Assembly: GCA_020638555.1 (NCBI GenBank) | Contig: JACKII010000001.1 | Location: 868,001-932,000, forward strand | Reading direction: 5' to 3' | DNA length: 64,000 nt | DNA from: Alphaproteobacteria bacterium | GTDB lineage: Bacteria > Pseudomonadota > Alphaproteobacteria > Bin95 | Shown: piece after piece, positions 16,011 to 25,440 of the stretch | Layout of the letters: each line of letters begins with the position of its first letter | Numbering within the stretch: the first letter of the stretch is position 1 | Program-made: the position numbers and the translations under genes | Notes under the pieces: generated by a model | What the model saw: the letters and a program-made list of their open reading frames with translations, nothing else | Databases searched by the model: none | Told to the model about the DNA's origin: nothing

Positions 16011-18035
16011 ATGACAAGCCCGTCGCCGGAACCCGGTTCCGTCAGTGCTGAAGAAGCGGTCGAACAGGCTGAAGCTGCCGTCGACCGCCACCGCAAACTG
16101 TCCCCCTTTTGGTGGACGATCCTGCTTGCATCGGCGCTGTTGTCGATCGCGCTCTCGATCTATGTGATTTTCGGTCTCGGCAACCGGCTCGGCCTCTATG
16201 TGCCGCTGGAAACCGAGTATTTCTATGCCATGCTGGGGCTGCTGCTGCCGCTGGTATTCCTGCTCTATCCGCCCTGGGCGGGGGTGGGGCCCATGGACCG
16301 GGTGCCATGGTATGACATACTGATTGCCGCCGTTACCTTTGGGATTTCGATCTATTTCGTGACCCACGGCAACGAGATCCTGGAGGACGGCTGGGAATAC
16401 CTGCCGCCGCAGACGCCGGCAATCCTGGCTTTCGTCATGTGGGCGATCGTGCTGGAAGCGGCGCGGCGCGGCGGCGGTCTGCCGATCTTCTTCGTCTGCG
16501 TGATCCTGTCGATCTACCCGGTCTATGCGGACTGGTTCCCGGGCGTGCTGCAGGGCCAGCCGACCACGTGGACGGTGGCGGCCGCCTTCCACATCTACGG
16601 CACGGAGAGCGTGCTGGGCATTCCGATGACCGCCTTCGCCAACCTGGTGGTGGGCTTCCTGGTGTTCGGTGTGGCCTTGCAGTTTACCGGCGGCGGTGCC
16701 TTCTTCCTGAACCTGGCCTTTGCCATGCTGGGCAAGTACCGGGGCGGGCCGGCCAAGGTGGCGATCTTCGCCTCCGGCCTGATGGGCTCGATGAGCGGTT
16801 CGGTGATCACCAACGTGCTGACCACCGGCGTCATGACCATTCCGGCGATGAAGCGGGTCGGCTTCCGGCCCGCCTATGCCGGCGGCGTCGAGGCCTGCGC
16901 CTCCACCGGCGGCGTGCTGATGCCGCCGATCATGGGCGCCACGGCCTTCGTCATGGCGACCTATCTGGAAATCCCCTATGGCGACATCGTCCTGGCGGCG
17001 GTGATCCCCTCGGTGCTGTATTATTTCGGCCTGTTCGTGCAGATCGACGCCTATTCGGCCCGCTTCAAGATGAAGGGCCTGCCGGTGTCGGAACTGCCGC
17101 GGGTCCTGACCGTTCTCAAAGAGGGCTGGTATTTCATCTTCGTCTTCGCCCTGCTGATCGTCATGCTGCTCTACATGCAGCGCGAGGCGCAGGCGCCCTA
17201 CTATGCCAGCCTGTTGCTGCTGCTGATCAACCAGGTCTCGCCGCGGCATCGCTGGAACATGCGCAAACTGCTGGATTTCCTGGTCGGCATCGGCAAGCTG
17301 TTCACCGAACTGGCGGCGATTCTGGCCGGCATCGGCCTGATCATCGGCGCGCTGACGCTGTCCGGCAAGATCGGCTCCATCGCCTATGAGCTGGTGAACG
17401 TGGCCGGCGACAGTGTCATCATGCTGCTGATTTTGGGCGCGGTGACCAGCTTCATCCTGGGCATGGGCATGACGGTGACGGCGGCCTATCTGTTCCTGGC
17501 GGTGACCGTGTCGCCGGCCCTGGTCGACGGCGGCCTGAACAAGCTGGCCGTGCACCTGTTCCTGCTCTACTGGGGCATGATCAGCTTCATCACCCCGCCG
17601 GTGGCCATCGGCGCCTATGCGGCGGCAAGCGTGGCGGAGGCGAGTCCGGTCAAGACCGGGTTCGAGGCGATGCGGCTTGGCACCGTGATCTATTTCGTGC
17701 CCTTCTTCTTCGCGCTCAACCCGGCGCTGATTGGCCAAGGGCCCACCCTTTATGTGATCGAGGTGGTCGCGGCCGCCCTGGTCGGCGTCGCGCTGCTCGG
17801 CGCGGCCTTGCAAGGCTATCTGATCGGCGTCGGAACCATGGTGTTCTGGGGGCCGGTCGGCTTCGCGTTGCGCATCGTGCTGTTCGTCGGCGGCGTCATC
17901 ATGATGCTGCCGGGCGGCAAGATCGTCGGCTACAGCAACTGGGAGCTGAGCCTGGCGGCGGCGGTGCTGATCGTGCCCACCATCGTGCTGACCTGGATCG
18001 CCAACCGGTCCGTGGCGCCGGTGCCGGCGGAATAG
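16011..18035 (+). CDS. Fused TRAP transporter permease (DctQ-DctM), TAXI type
   Basis: A 674-residue inner-membrane protein. After a cytoplasmic start of about 35 residues come four helices corresponding to the small DctQ subunit, then a DctM-like large domain of about 12 helices. Recognisable are GSMSGSVITNVLTTGVMTIP and CASTGGVLMPPIMGATAF in the first DctM half and LFLLYWGMISFITPPVAIGAY in the second, all hallmarks of fused 4TM-12TM TRAP permeases. These work with TAXI receptors in Na+- or H+-coupled uptake. It is the only permease for the four receptors upstream, and a strong terminator follows 32 bases after the stop. Confidence 0.95.
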   Translation: MTSPSPEPGSVSAEEAVEQAEAAVDRHRKLSPFWWTILLASALLSIALSIYVIFGLGNRLGLYVPLETEYFYAMLGLLLPLVFLLYPPWAGVGPMDRVPWYDILIAAVTFGISIYFVTHGNEILEDGWEYLPPQTPAILAFVMWAIVLEAARRGGGLPIFFVCVILSIYPVYADWFPGVLQGQPTTWTVAAAFHIYGTESVLGIPMTAFANLVVGFLVFGVALQFTGGGAFFLNLAFAMLGKYRGGPAKVAIFASGLMGSMSGSVITNVLTTGVMTIPAMKRVGFRPAYAGGVEACASTGGVLMPPIMGATAFVMATYLEIPYGDIVLAAVIPSVLYYFGLFVQIDAYSARFKMKGLPVSELPRVLTVLKEGWYFIFVFALLIVMLLYMQREAQAPYYASLLLLLINQVSPRHRWNMRKLLDFLVGIGKLFTELAAILAGIGLIIGALTLSGKIGSIAYELVNVAGDSVIMLLILGAVTSFILGMGMTVTAAYLFLAVTVSPALVDGGLNKLAVHLFLLYWGMISFITPPVAIGAYAAASVAEASPVKTGFEAMRLGTVIYFVPFFFALNPALIGQGPTLYVIEVVAAALVGVALLGAALQGYLIGVGTMVFWGPVGFALRIVLFVGGVIMMLPGGKIVGYSNWELSLAAAVLIVPTIVLTWIANRSVAPVPAE

Positions 18036-18067
18036 CGCCTGTTCCTCCGCGTTGCGGCGAAATTAAA

Positions 18068-18098
18068 CCCCCGGACCAGGCTGGTCCGGGGGTTTTTT
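18068..18098 (+). terminator. Strong Rho-independent terminator
   Basis: Perfect 11-bp stem, CCCCCGGACCA (18068-18078) with TGGTCCGGGGG (18082-18092), loop GGC, then six T; A residues upstream let it also work on the minus strand. It lies between two converging genes, the permease and the acyl-CoA dehydrogenase. Confidence 0.93.
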
Positions 18099-18157
18099 CG
18101 TGGCTCGCAGGGGCCGTCGGGGACGGTGTGTCGCCGGTGGGTTGGAAGCGCGCCGGC

Positions 18158-19246
18158 TCAGGTGCCGGTGACGAAGGCCCAGAGGTCGTCGGCGCCGCGC
18201 TGGGCCACCATCTGCCCCAGCCGGATCGACCATTCGGCCTCGTTGCCGAACTCGTCGCGCCAGGTCCAGAGGCGGCGGGTGCGGTGGTGCAGCGAGTGCT
18301 CGTAGGTGAAGCCCATGGCGCCGTGCGACTGGTGCGCGATGGCCGAGCCCTTGGTCGCGGCCTCGCCCACCCGGACCTTGGCGGTGGCGATTTCGGCCAG
18401 CGCCGCCTCGCTCCAGCCGTCGGCGGTCAGGGCGTCCGGGGCGGAGACCGCCTCGGCAGCGGCGTCCGCGGCAGCGCCGGCGGCAGCGGCTTCGCCCGCC
18501 AGCTCGGCAAGCGCGTGCTGGATCGCCTGGAACTTGGCGATCGGCCGGCCGAACTGTTCGCGCTCCAGCGCATATTCCACCGACTGGTCGAGAATGCGTT
18601 GCAGGGCGCCGGCCATCTGGGCCGCGCGCACGGTGGCGCCGAAGCCTTGCAGCGCCGCCTCGTCCAGGCCGGCCGGGGCGGGCTCGACGCTGACCGGGAC
18701 GACGGCATCGAACGAGACGTCGTCGGCCGGCTCGCCCGCCAGCGAGGTGCCGGGCACGATCGAGCAGGCGCCGGCGCGCACCATGGCCACGACCAGGGCT
18801 TCCTGCTCCGGCACCGGGCCGGCCTCGCGCGCCAGCACGACGATGTGGTCGGCATTGCGGGCGAACGGCACCGCACGGGCCGAACCCTCCAACTGGCCGC
18901 CCTTCAGGGTGATGCGCTGGTCGGGGCCTGCGGGAGCGACGGTCATCGGCCCCATCGGCACCTGCATGCCGGCCTGGGCCAGCAGCCAGCCGGCCATCAG
19001 CGTTTCGGCGAGCGGCACCGGGGTGGCGAAGGCGCCGGCCACTTTCAGCACGGCGAAGCCGTCGGCCATCTCCGCGCCGGCGCCGCCCAGTTCATCGCTG
19101 ACCCAGGTGAGCGTCAGGCCGCTTTCCTCCAGCGTGTTCCAGAGGTCCGCCGGCCATTTGCCTTCCTCCGCGTCGTTGACGACGCCGGGTTCGCACAGGT
19201 CCTGGCATACGCGGGTGACGGTATCGACGATGATCGAGTCGGTCAT
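18158..19246 (-). CDS. Acyl-CoA dehydrogenase family protein
   Basis: A 362-residue flavoprotein of the acyl-CoA dehydrogenase fold, shorter than the usual 380-400. The N-terminal helical domain is abbreviated. The C-terminal domain has the FAD-contact stretch LEREQFGRPIAKFQAIQH and then HQSHGAMGFTYEHSLHHRTRRLW. The second stretch is typical of the FadE-like partner subunits of heteromeric dehydrogenases, in which the canonical catalytic Glu loop is altered. The start was set at 19246 (MTDSIIV) because the 25 upstream residues look untranslated. It stands alone and converges on the TRAP permease. It may need a second dehydrogenase subunit. Substrate unknown. Confidence 0.85.
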   Translation of the reverse strand: MTDSIIVDTVTRVCQDLCEPGVVNDAEEGKWPADLWNTLEESGLTLTWVSDELGGAGAEMADGFAVLKVAGAFATPVPLAETLMAGWLLAQAGMQVPMGPMTVAPAGPDQRITLKGGQLEGSARAVPFARNADHIVVLAREAGPVPEQEALVVAMVRAGACSIVPGTSLAGEPADDVSFDAVVPVSVEPAPAGLDEAALQGFGATVRAAQMAGALQRILDQSVEYALEREQFGRPIAKFQAIQHALAELAGEAAAAGAAADAAAEAVSAPDALTADGWSEAALAEIATAKVRVGEAATKGSAIAHQSHGAMGFTYEHSLHHRTRRLWTWRDEFGNEAEWSIRLGQMVAQRGADDLWAFVTGT

Positions 19247-19480
19247 GGGGGTGATTCTTGCCGTTCGGAAATGCGGATCGTGTTGGTCGTGCAGGAAACG
19301 CGGGCGCGGGGGAACTGTCAAGCGGGCGCTTGCGCAAGTGCGCGGGATGCGCGCGTATCAGGTTACCCAAAGCTGTCACAAACCGGTAACCGGCGTGACC
19401 CAAACGGTGGGCAGATTGGCGGCGCGGGCGGCGAGAGGCCGCTCCGCCAATCAGACGTTCGACCACACGGGATGCGTGCA

Positions 19481-20923
19481 ATGCCAACCAAATTCGCTCT
19501 GACCCTGGGCGCCGTGCTCTACAGCACCACCGCCCTGTCCGCCGGGACGACGCTGTTCGACGACGTCGCCCCGCTCACCACCCCGGCGGTGGTGGTGCCG
19601 GAGGCGCAGGAACTCACCTCGCCCTTCGTCCTGCCGAACACGCCGACCATTGTCTTTCATCAGCAGGTGATCGCCGATCGCAACACCCAGCTCGGCCTGG
19701 GCCAGCAGAATTCCGGGTCCGCGGACATGATCGACACGAACCGCACCGGGCCGGACGCCAACCGCTATCTGTTCATGCCGTTCGAGCCCAATTACGGCGG
19801 CGGCGTAGCCGGCGTCGACGGCTCCGGCGTGCAGCGGGTCGACACCTGGGACGCGAACTACAACACCCGCACCGTGACGCTGGTGAACTCGCTGACCGAC
19901 ACCTTCATTCGCGGCGACGCCTCGCGCTGGACGCCCTGGGGCGGCTGGCTCACGGGCGAGGAGAACACCGGGACGGCCGGCGGCGTTCTGCACGGCCGCA
20001 TGTTCGAGCTGACCAACCCGGTGGATGCGACCGGCCCGGGCGATGCCGATTTCGTCCACCGCAACATCATCCCGCGGGTTGCGCACGAGGGCGTCGCCTT
20101 CGACTCGCTGAACAACCTGTATTTCATCGACGAGCTGAACGGCGGCTCGCTCTACAAATACACCGCGGCCGACCCGAACGCGCCGGACGGCAACGCCTTT
20201 TTCGGTGCGGGCACGGTCTATGTGGCCAAGGTCGACGGCGGCAACAATTTCGGCGCCACCGGCGCGGTGCAGTGGGAAGCGCTGACCGACGCAATGGGCC
20301 AGGTGCTGCCGGCCTATGCGGCGGCGGTGGATGCCGGCACCGGCGACCTGGTCGGCGACGCGGCCGCCAATCTGGCACTGGCGACCGAGTTCAACCGGCC
20401 GGAAGACATGGAAATCGCCACGCTCGGCAATGGCGACGAGTTCCTGGCCTTCACCGCCACCGGCACGCACCAGATTTTCGGTCTGGACCTGACCACCGGG
20501 ATGATGTCGGTCTTCGCCGACCGCAACACCATCGACCTGGCGACCGGCCTGCCGGTCGGGACGAATCTGGCCAGCCCGGACAACATGGCGGTGGATGCCG
20601 ACGGCAATCTCTACATCGTCGAGGATCAGGCGGCGCCGAAGGCCGACATCTGGCGTGCGGTCGACCTGAACCACGACGGCGACCTGCTGGATGCCGGTGA
20701 GGGCCTGTCGCGTTGGATCGGCCTGCAGACCGCCGGCGCGGAGCCGACCGGCCTGTTCTTCAGCCTGGCTGACCCAAACGTCGCCTATGTGAACGTGCAG
20801 CACCCGTCGAGCGGCAACGACGCGCTGGTGCGCATCTCCGCCGTGCCGGTTCCCGGCGCCGGGCTGCTGATGGGTGGCGTGCTGCTCGGCCTGGTCGGCG
20901 TGGCCCGCCGCAAGCGGTCGTAG
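19481..20923 (+). CDS. DUF839/PhoX-like protein with VPLPA-CTERM sorting signal
   Basis: A 480-residue exported protein. A short signal peptide ends near ALSAG. The body resembles the DUF839/PhoX propeller family: HEGVAFDSLNNLYFIDE, FNRPEDMEIATLGNG and SPDNMAVDADGNLYIVEDQ are blade motifs seen in PhoX-type calcium/iron phosphatases. The last 25 residues, VPVPGAGLLMGG followed by a hydrophobic helix and ARRKRS, form a VPLPA-CTERM-type sorting tag that is processed by an exosortase-like enzyme. Phosphatase activity is possible but not shown; the repeated Asp-rich loops suggest metal binding. A second possible ATG is at 19472. No exosortase gene is nearby. Confidence 0.85.
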   Translation: MPTKFALTLGAVLYSTTALSAGTTLFDDVAPLTTPAVVVPEAQELTSPFVLPNTPTIVFHQQVIADRNTQLGLGQQNSGSADMIDTNRTGPDANRYLFMPFEPNYGGGVAGVDGSGVQRVDTWDANYNTRTVTLVNSLTDTFIRGDASRWTPWGGWLTGEENTGTAGGVLHGRMFELTNPVDATGPGDADFVHRNIIPRVAHEGVAFDSLNNLYFIDELNGGSLYKYTAADPNAPDGNAFFGAGTVYVAKVDGGNNFGATGAVQWEALTDAMGQVLPAYAAAVDAGTGDLVGDAAANLALATEFNRPEDMEIATLGNGDEFLAFTATGTHQIFGLDLTTGMMSVFADRNTIDLATGLPVGTNLASPDNMAVDADGNLYIVEDQAAPKADIWRAVDLNHDGDLLDAGEGLSRWIGLQTAGAEPTGLFFSLADPNVAYVNVQHPSSGNDALVRISAVPVPGAGLLMGGVLLGLVGVARRKRS

Positions 20924-21153
20924 CAAGCTCGGACCCCGGCCGCCGCGGTGGCGGGAACCCTTGCTCGTGCTCGCTGCCGGTGTTCGCGGGGGGCGAGCGG
21001 CCCCGCATGGCGGCTCCGCCCCCTCCGGGGTACACGCGCTCTGAGAGATTGCGGGAATGAGCCGGGTTGCCGCCAGAACCCGGCGTGTTCCCCGGCCGCG
21101 CCGGAGGTGAGAGCCGGAGCCGGTCGCTCTCGCGAACACCCTCGCCGCTGCGT

Positions 21154-22045
21154 TTACCCCCGGAAGCGCGGTTCGGGCACGCCCTTGATGCCCAGGCCCT
21201 CGATCACGAACAGGCCGCCGTCGTCGGGGCCGTCGGCGGTCATGTTGTGGCTCTCGCTGATCGAGGTGATGTAGATGTCCTCCAGGTCCGGCCCGCCGAA
21301 CATGACGCTGGTCGGGCGCGAGCAGGGCATGGCGACCAGCAGGTCGAGCGTGCCATCGGGCGCGAAGCGCGCCACCTTGCCGGCGGTCACCAGCGCCGAC
21401 CAGATATAGCCCTTGGCATCGACCGTGCCGCCGTCCGGCCAGGCGTCGTGGGCCGCCTTGGTGTCGACCACGATGCGCTCGTTTGCGACGCCGGCGTCCG
21501 AATAATCGTAGGCGGCGATGCGGGCCTTTCGGCTGTCGGAGAAGTAGAAGGTCTTGCCGTCCGGGCTGAACGACGGGCCGTTGGTGACGATGATATCGCC
21601 CATCAGCGTGTCCAGCGACAGGTCGGGGTTCAGGCGGTAGAGCGTGCCCTGTGCCTCGCCGCTGATCCTGGTGGCCATGGAGCCGGCAAGCGAAGCGGCC
21701 CTGCTTGTCGCACTTGCCGTCGTTCAGGCGGTTGCCCGGCTTGTCCGGCTCCGGATCGGTGATGTGTTCGGTCTTGCCGGTGGCGAAGTCGAGGAAGTGG
21801 AAACCATCCTCCATCGCCAGCACCGCGCCGCCCTGTTCGCGCAACGCCATGGAGCCGACGGTGGAGGGCACCTGCCAGTCCTCGCGCCGGCCGGTCCGGG
21901 GGTCGAGCCGATGCACGGTCGGCCCGCGGCTGTCGAGCCAGTAGAGCGCCTGCTCGGCCACATCCCAGAGCGGGCCTTCGCCGAGCCTGTCGCGGGTGGA
22001 GCCGATGCGGCGGACGGTGTGGGGGCGGGCGGTTTCGCGAGACAT
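21154..22045 (-). pseudogene. SMP-30/gluconolactonase family protein with one frameshift
   Basis: A six-bladed propeller lactonase family. The metal-site Glu is in GEGPLWD, Asn in RLNDGKCD, and further conserved residues in TNGPSFSPDGKTFYFSDS and HDAWPDGGTVDAKGYIWSA. These enzymes hydrolyse sugar lactones. The N-terminal 120 residues and the C-terminal 174 lie in different frames. Removing one base from GCCGGC near 21683-21687 joins them as ...FACGSMATRISGE..., giving 296 residues, a normal length. With the active-site residues intact and the break at a single base, a sequencing error is more likely than decay. The neighbours share this trouble. Confidence 0.85.
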
Positions 22046-22101
22046 GGGGGCGGTTCCTCGGTTTGGTGCTTTTGTCTGCAGCCAGTCTACCCCACCCTTC
22101 G

Positions 22102-22203
22102 GGCGTCATTGCGAGGCGGAGCCGAAGCAATCCAGGCCAGTGCCGGACCGGGAAGGGCATTGCCTGGATTGCTTCGTCGCCTGCGGCTTCTCGCAATGAC
22201 GCC
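22102..22203. repeat. Nested palindromic intergenic element
   Basis: Outer arms GGCGTCATTGCGA (22102-22114) and TCGCAATGACGCC (22191-22203) enclose inner arms GAAGCAATCCAGGC (22124-22137) and GCCTGGATTGCTTC (22162-22175). This form (GTCATTGCGAGG... GCAATCC) is a REP-like sequence found between genes in many proteobacteria. It sits between the lactonase start and the end of the next gene. Confidence 0.8.
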
Positions 22204-22220
22204 CACGAGGATGAGACGGC

Positions 22221-23143
22221 CTACCGCCCGGCGAACACCGGAATGACATCTTCGATCAGGCGCTGGGTCTGGTCGAGCAATTCCTGGTCGCTGCCGCCGG
22301 TCGGGCGCAGGACGAATTTGGAGACGCCGGCGGCGATATATTCCTCGATGCGGGCGCAGATGTCGTCGGCCGATCCCACCGCGAACGCGTATTTGGGGTC
22401 GCGGCCGGTGCGCTTCTGGATGTTCTTGACCAGGAAGGGCAGCGGGCCGTCCTCCCAGCCGCCGAAGCGGAAATAGAAGCCGGTTCCGTAATGGTCGTCG
22501 TCGATGGAGCGGCCGGCCTCCGCCGTCGCGGCCTTTGATCGCGGCGATCACCGGGGCGACCTGGGCCGGCGTCTCCGCGCCCGCCTGCCAGCCGGTGCCG
22601 ATGCGCGCGGTCCTGCGGATCGCCGCCTTGGAGGAACCGCCGATCCAGAGCGGAATATTCTTGTTCACCGGCCTGGGGCTGATCGTGGCCTCCTTTGTAC
22701 TGGAAATACTGGCCGTCATAGCTGACCTTTTTCCTCGCGCCAGAGGGCCGCGATCAGGTCCAGCGCCTCGTCGGCGATCTTGCCGGAGCCCTGGGACGAG
22801 CGGCCGGTGGCGCTCCAGTCCGGCGCCAGCGGCGAGCCGACGCCGAAGGCGGGCAGGATGCGACCGCCGAGAGGAAATCCACCGTCGCGCACTGCTTGGC
22901 CAGCAGCAGCGGGTCGCGCAGGCCGGCGCTGGCGACGTTCATGCCGAATTTCAGCCGCTGGGTGGCGCCGGCCAGCGCCGCCATGGTGCTCATCGCCTCC
23001 AGGAACGGCACTTTCGAGACCAGCCGATCGGTCTGCCAGAGCGAGTCGATGCCGCCGGTCTCGCACTGGTCGACCCAGCGCCAGAACGCCTTGGCGGACG
23101 AAAACGGAAACTCCGCCATGCCGAGGCCGATGCCGATTGCCAT
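22221..23143 (-). pseudogene. Luciferase-like (LLM class) flavin oxidoreductase with four indels
   Basis: The pieces of one TIM-barrel LLM-class enzyme lie in three frames. In order they are MAIGIGLGMAEFPFSS and GGIDSLWQTDRLVSKVPFLE, then GGRILPAFGVGSPLAPDW, then ISPRPVNKNIPLWIGGSSK, then a tail ending LIEDVIPVFAGR. The breaks map to a C missing near 22868, an extra T in 22728-22732, an extra T in 22694-22696 and an extra T in 22534-22536 (plus-strand bases). Correcting all four gives 306 residues, the normal size. These enzymes use FMN or F420 to oxidise alcohols, sulfonates or other substrates. All breaks are in homopolymers, so errors in the sequence are the likeliest cause. Confidence 0.8.
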
Positions 23144-23496
23144 AATGAGGGTATCCCTTGTCCGCGGGTGCGCGTGTCGGGCCGCAGGATAGGACGTTCG
23201 GCGGACAGCGTCGATACGCAACGGCAAAGCGCCGGCCCCTTGAAAGAGCCGGCGCCGGGGAAGGGACCGGTACCGGACGCCCCTCGATACGCCCCGGACG
23301 GTGTCCGCGGCCACTCGGGGTGAAGCGGGGGGTGGGGAGTGGGGAGTCGACCGCCCACCGGCGCTTCATCCCGAGTAGCGGGCAAGGCCCGCGTATCGAG
23401 GGACGGTGTGCCTGACGCCCCTCGATACGCCCCGGACAGTGTCCGCGGCTGCTCGGGGTGAAGCGGAGGGCGGGACCGAAACGGCCGGGCTTCGGC
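23144..23496. repeat. Gene-free stretch with 52-bp repeats
   Basis: A 353-base gap without a supported gene. Two direct copies of a 52-base sequence starting ACGCCCCTCGATACGCC (23277-23328 and 23415-23466) agree at 49 positions. Between them, 23368-23402 holds an inverted relative (ATCCCGAGTAGCGGG ... CGTATCGAGGG). Each copy ends in CTCGGGGTGAAGCGG. A similar sequence occurs again near 41660-41700. It looks like a dispersed intergenic palindrome family. Confidence 0.75.
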
Positions 23497-25047
23497 CTAT
23501 GTCTCGGGCGACAGGTCGACCTTGAACAGCGAGGTGTTGGCGATGTCGCGCAGATCGACGGTCATCACGCCGCTGTCGGCGGCAATGTCGATCCTGCCGT
23601 AGAATTGCAGGCCCTCGGACGGCGGCAGGTTGGCGACGCCGCCCGGGTCTTTCGAGAATTTCACCTCCGGCCCGAAGGTGTTGTCCATCGCACCCGGACC
23701 GAACGAGCCGGCATGGATCGGGCCGGAGACGAACTCCCAGAATGGCAGGAAGTCCTGAAACTGCGCCTTGTTCGGGTTGTAGTAATGGGCGGCGGTGTAG
23801 TGCACGTCCGTGGTCAGCCAGACGGTGTTGCGGATGTTCGCCGCCTTCAGGAAGGACAGCAGTTCGGCAATGTCGAACTCACGCCCCAGCACCGGGCCGT
23901 CGCCGTTGGAGCCGTTCTCGAAAGCGGTCTTGCCGTCGCGCACCAGGATGCCGATCGGCATGTCGGCGGCCATGACCTTCCAGGTGGCCTTGCTGGTCGC
24001 CAGTTCGCGCTTCAGCCACTGCAATTGCTCGCGGCCGAGGAAGTCGGTGGCGCTGCTGCGCGTCGGCTGCCGGTTCGGCGAGTTGTCGCCGCGATAGCTG
24101 CGCATGTCGAGCACGAACACGTCCAGCAGCGGGCCATAGGAAATCTTGCGGTAGACGCGGCCCGGCTCGACCAGGGACGGGTTGGTCGGCATGAATTCGT
24201 GGAAGGCCTGGTTGGCGCGGGCGGAGAGCAGGGCGACGCTTTTCTCGGTGTAGCGGTCGTCGGCCAGGATCTCGTTCGGATACCAGTTGTTCAGGGTCTC
24301 GTGGTCGTCCCACTGGGCGATCACCGGCACTTGGGCCAGCAGCGCGCGGACATTCGTGTCCATCAGGTTGTATTTGTAGTTGCCGCGGAACTCGGCCAGG
24401 GTTTCGGCCACCTTGGACTTTTCTTCCGTGGTGACGTTCTTCCAGATGCTGCCGTCCTTCAACGTGACTTCGGGCTTGATCGGGCCGTCGGCGTAAGATG
24501 CAGTCGCCGTTGTTCAGGAAGAAGTCCGGATTCTGGTCCAGCATGGCCTTGTAGCCGCGCATGCCGCCCCATTCGGTGTTGATGCCCCAGCCCTGGCCGC
24601 AGGTGTCGCCGGACCAGACGAAGGTGATGTCGCGCTTGGCCATGGGGGCCGTGCGGATGCGGCCCACCATCGGCTCGGACGTGGCCTTGTCGCTGTCGAG
24701 GCCGGCAAAGCGGACGCGGTAGAACACGTCCTGGCCCGGCTCCAGGCCGGTCACGACCATTTTCGCGGTGTAGTCGCTGTTGGCGAGTGCGTGCGGGCCG
24801 CGGATCAGGCGGGCGTTGTGGAAGTCTTCGGTGGCGGCGACTTCGACCATCATGCGGGCGGCGCGGTCGGCGCGGCTCCAGACCACGGCGCTGTTGGCGG
24901 TGATGTCGCCCGATTGGATACCGTGGGTGATGACCGGGCGGCCGCCGACAGCCAGCGCCGGACGGGCCAGGCGCCGGCGGCGGCGAGCGTCAGGCCCGCG
25001 CCGGCGGTCTGCAACAGGCGGCGGCGGGTGGTGAGGATGCGGGACAT
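23497..25047 (-). pseudogene. PhoD-like alkaline phosphatase with two compensating indels
   Basis: A periplasmic phosphodiesterase/phosphatase of the PhoD family. It starts with a Tat signal (TTRRRLLQTAGAGLTLAAAG). Metal-binding stretches are FVWSGDTCGQGWG, FFLNNGDCI, VIAQWDDHETLNNW and WLTTDVHYTAAHYY. The fragments 25047-24950, 24950-24495 and 24495-23497 lie in different frames. One C is missing near 24958 and one A is extra near 24495 (plus-strand bases); the two cancel, giving a 516-residue protein of normal length. PhoD releases phosphate from phosphodiesters with Ca and Fe. Active-site residues are intact, so a sequence error is favoured over a true pseudogene. Confidence 0.85.
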
Positions 25048-25275
25048 GGGCGGGCTCCGTGTCGGAAACGGTCAGAGACCCGCCTCCCTTATGGCGCCAT
25101 CGCTACGCTGCCGTTGCAGACATTTGAAGGTTCGGTGACGGCCCCGCGCAGGCGCTCTCGTCCGTGTGTCTTTGTCCGGGAGGCATTCGCACCCGACTTT
25201 CGGTTCCTCCCCATTTCCCCGCGCAGGCGGGTGAGCCAGAGCGCTCGGCACTGGTTGACCCACTGTCCCGCCCAT

Positions 25276-25423
25276 CTCCCGCGCAAGCGGGAGCCCATGC
25301 CTGAGAGCGTCTCACAGGACACGGACTCTGTCTTGGTCTCTCAGGCATGGGTCCCCGCATTCGCGAGGACGGGGAAGATTGGGTGGTGAGCCAGTGGGAA
25401 AAGAACTTTGCTCTAATCGGGAC
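25276..25423. repeat. Long palindromic intergenic element, copy A
   Basis: The left arm CTCCCGCGCAAGCGGGAG plus CCCATGCCTGAGAG (25276-25307) and the right arm from CTCTCAGGCATGGG (25338-25370) are inverted repeats around a 30-base spacer. The spacer and the right flank to about 25423 match the copy at 59498-59643 (26 of 30 spacer bases identical). The rest of the 393-base gap 25048-25440 holds nothing I can name. Confidence 0.85.
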
Positions 25424-25440
25424 GATGGAGGGTCCGGATA

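Noticed and set aside
22690..22740. In-frame TGA in the LLM gene as a selenocysteine codon, given selAB in the window
   Set aside because: The stop arises from an extra base in a T-run; restoring the frame removes the TGA, and flanking frames also shift.
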